A stretch of DNA of 52,500 nucleotides from Neocallimastix lanati (nom. inval.) (lineage: Eukaryota > Neocallimastigomycota > Neocallimastigomycetes > Neocallimastigales > Neocallimastigaceae): assembly GCA_016946835.1 (NCBI GenBank), contig JACVTC010000010.1, positions 1,115,001 to 1,167,500 on the forward strand, written 5' to 3'. A program made the translations under genes and the position numbers. Below the pieces are notes generated by a model. That model worked only from the letters and a program-made list of their open reading frames with translations. It searched no databases and was not told the origin of the DNA. Position 1 is the stretch's first letter. Every line of letters starts with the position of its first letter. This document shows, in pieces, positions 50,256 through 52,500 of the stretch.

Positions 50256-52500
50256 TAAAGGATTATTTAATTGTGAATGAATATTATTATTATCATTTAT
50301 ACTTTCCCCCTCAATTAAAGAATCCTTAAAATTAATAATAGAATCAATATATTTATCACAAAAGAATGTAGTATTAATAGTTCCAGGCATATCTTCCATA
50401 AAATAAACATCTCTTGAAGTAACTATAGAGTTAGTAGAAATATCTAAAATTTTGTAGCCAAGAGAGTCAGATGCATATCCTAAAAATATACCAGGTTTAG
50501 AGTTATTGTCAAATTTATTCGTTTTGTGATTGTTATAGAAAAATGCTTTACATCCAAAAACTTTAAGGTGAGAAATATCAACTGATTTATTGAAAAATAA
50601 TTCATTTGGAATTTTATTATTAATACTCTGATGTGGATTCAAGTTATAGAGGTAAGCAGCACAAAGAATAGCGAAATCCCAAAACTTGTAGGGTAGCTTA
50701 GCAGAGTTTAATAGAGTAGATGCGCAACGATTAAGTGTTAGATTTAAGCGTTCAGCACGACCATTTTGTTGTGGGTAACCAGGAACTGAATGAATGAAAT
50801 TAATTCCAAAATTTTTTAAATAGGTAGTTAAAGTTTTGTTGATATACTCAGTACCATTGTCAGATTTGAAATTTATAATTTTATATGAAGTAGTATTGGA
50901 AATAAATTTATGAAATTTAATAAATATGTTAGGAACATCAGACTTATTCTTGATAAGGTAGACCCAAATTTTTCTAGAGAAATCATCAAGAAAGGTAACA
51001 TAATAATTGAAATCATTATATGATGTTTCCAATTTTCCAACTACATCAGAATGAACTAGTTCCATAGGTTTTGAAGCATTATTAGGGGAAGAGTAGAATG
51101 GTTTTCTCTTTAATTTAGTGATTTTGCATTGGCGACAATTTTTATCATTATGGTATTTAGTATGCTCAATGACAAAATCTTTGATATCATTATTATAAAA
51201 GTGTCCCAAACGAGCATGCCACAAGTTAGTATCAATGCTGAAAACATAATTCTTAGATATAGTATTATTTGAAGGTATTGTATCAAACACGAATAAATTT
51301 TCATCATTCGCAAAAATATTTGCAATTAACTTATTATTTTTGAATATTTGTAAACGGTCTTTGTTATTTACGCGTTTCATTATAATAGTGCATCCATTTT
51401 TTAATATTGAATGAGTGGAAATTAGATTGTTTTGAATATTTGACGCGTAATAAACATTTGATAATATAAAATCTTTATTTTTAAATTTACCATTGTAAGT
51501 ACCTACATTTTCGACCTTGTCTAAATCACCATTTGGATAAATGATATTTTTATTATTTACTTTATTTATATTGTTTAAATTGGTGATGTTATTAGTTAAG
51601 TTGATGCCAGTACCACTATCAATAATCCAATGTGTGGAATTATTATTATTATTTATTGTTGTATAATTACAATTTTGAATTACTGAAATACTTCCTGTAA
51701 AATCAATGTATACCTCATCTTCATTTTCATTATTATTTTCAAAAAAATTATTGTTATTATTATTAGATTTATCATTGTTCTTATTAATAATATTTCCAGA
51801 GTAATAATTATTTTTGTTATTATATCTTTTATAATAATTTTTATTTTTGTAATTATTATTTTTATAATTTTTATCATTATCATCTGATTTATTATTTTCT
51901 CTAATTAAAAGATTATATTTACAATGATCAGTAGTGTGACCTTTAGTTTTGCATATATGACAATAATATTCGTTACGAATTTTATTAGTATTATTATAAT
52001 TTTTATTATTATTTGGTTTATTTTTATTTATATTATTGACATTTGAATCGTTTATAACGGTAGTTTTTGACCTTAAAATTTCGGCTTTTTCAAAAAAGTC
52101 ATGCCTTTTGTTTAATTCTTTAATAAGATCATCAAAAGTTTTATAACTATAAATTGGTGGTGAATTTATACCAATTCTATCTAATTCATTTACTGCAAAT
52201 AAAAGTTTAGTTTCCTCATCAAAAGGAATTCTTTTTAATTTATTAGATTCAAATTTATGTTGTTCGAAAAGATTGTTTAATTCATTAATATATTGAATAT
52301 AGTCATTGTTTATTAACTTAAGATTAATAATTTTATATTCAAGAATATTTAATAGTGCTTGGCCAGATTGATAGAAACGGTTTTTTAATCTATCAATCAT
52401 ACTATAAGCAGTTTTACAACCTCGTAAATATTCTTGGTTTGATTTTTCTAAACTATTTATTATGATAGATTGAACCGCATTATCCGATTTTATTTGACCT
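48267..52500 (-). CDS. Copia gag-pol polyprotein (N-terminus beyond window)
   Basis: One open frame of at least 1411 codons; an internal Met lies at 52400 but the frame continues to the edge. Order: gag (UBN2-like, DEETKLLFAVNEL); CCHC zinc knuckle (CHICKTKGHTTDHC); aspartic protease (IIDSGTG); GAG-pre-integrase HHCC (LWHARLGH...CRQC); integrase catalytic residues in HSDVVG, SDNGTEY and GRAERLN; an Asn/Asp/Tyr low-complexity linker of about 130 residues; reverse transcriptase with WDLKQLDIKAAYL and LYVDDILITG; RNase H with GYSDSDFA, STAEAEF, DNKAC and KHIDLRY. It ends ADPLTKS... and stops 86 bp before the polypurine tract. All key catalytic positions I can check are present. Gag and pol are fused in one frame, with no frameshift site visible. 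Confidence 0.95.

Overview
The window is extremely AT-rich eukaryotic DNA. Genes are islands of ordinary codon complexity inside intergenic DNA made of A/T homopolymers, (ATT)n/(TAA)n microsatellites and short tandem repeats. Introns are GT...AG, AT-only and often hold long poly(T). A Sla1-type endocytic adaptor (a fungal family), a TBCCD1-like centriole/basal-body protein (expected in organisms with flagellated cells), Asn-rich low-complexity stretches and plant-type LRR proteins together suggest an early-diverging zoosporic fungus, most likely an anaerobic gut fungus (Neocallimastigomycota). This placement is inference; no marker gene in the window proves it.

Layout: 1-2199, 3' part of a RhoGAP-domain gene (+, five exons visible). 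3720-5515, a non-coding block of unusual complexity. 7261-10592, a TBCCD1-like gene (+, three exons). 11945-14523, an F-box-like/LRR protein gene (+, three exons). About 14945-15420, an orphan complexity island. 17479-25776, a Sla1 homologue (-, 19 exons) with three SH3 domains, SHD1, SHD2 and a very repetitive tail. 25777-31700, gene-free DNA with long (ATT)n tracts and tandem arrays.

From 31800 to 47520 lies a tandem cluster of one gene family on the + strand: secreted or membrane LRR proteins in which nearly every 24-residue LRR is a separate 72-nt phase-2 exon. Four copies (A-D) are visible and none is a complete membrane protein. A is only an eroded last exon. B has an intact transmembrane/tail exon but nonsense codons, a frameshift and a lost splice acceptor upstream. 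C has an intact signal peptide and LRRs but a deletion that removes the transmembrane segment and tail, so it should be secreted. D is a 3' fragment fused to a dead Ty1/copia RNase H remnant. The first-exon relics downstream of B, C and D mark the duplication unit.

The right end (47928-52500, - strand) is an apparently intact Ty1/copia retrotransposon with one uninterrupted gag-pol frame. Its 243-bp 3' LTR abuts an (ATT)n tract of about 80 units. Its 5' end lies beyond the window.

Exon coordinates were built by hand from reading frame and GT/AG sites and have not been tested against transcripts.
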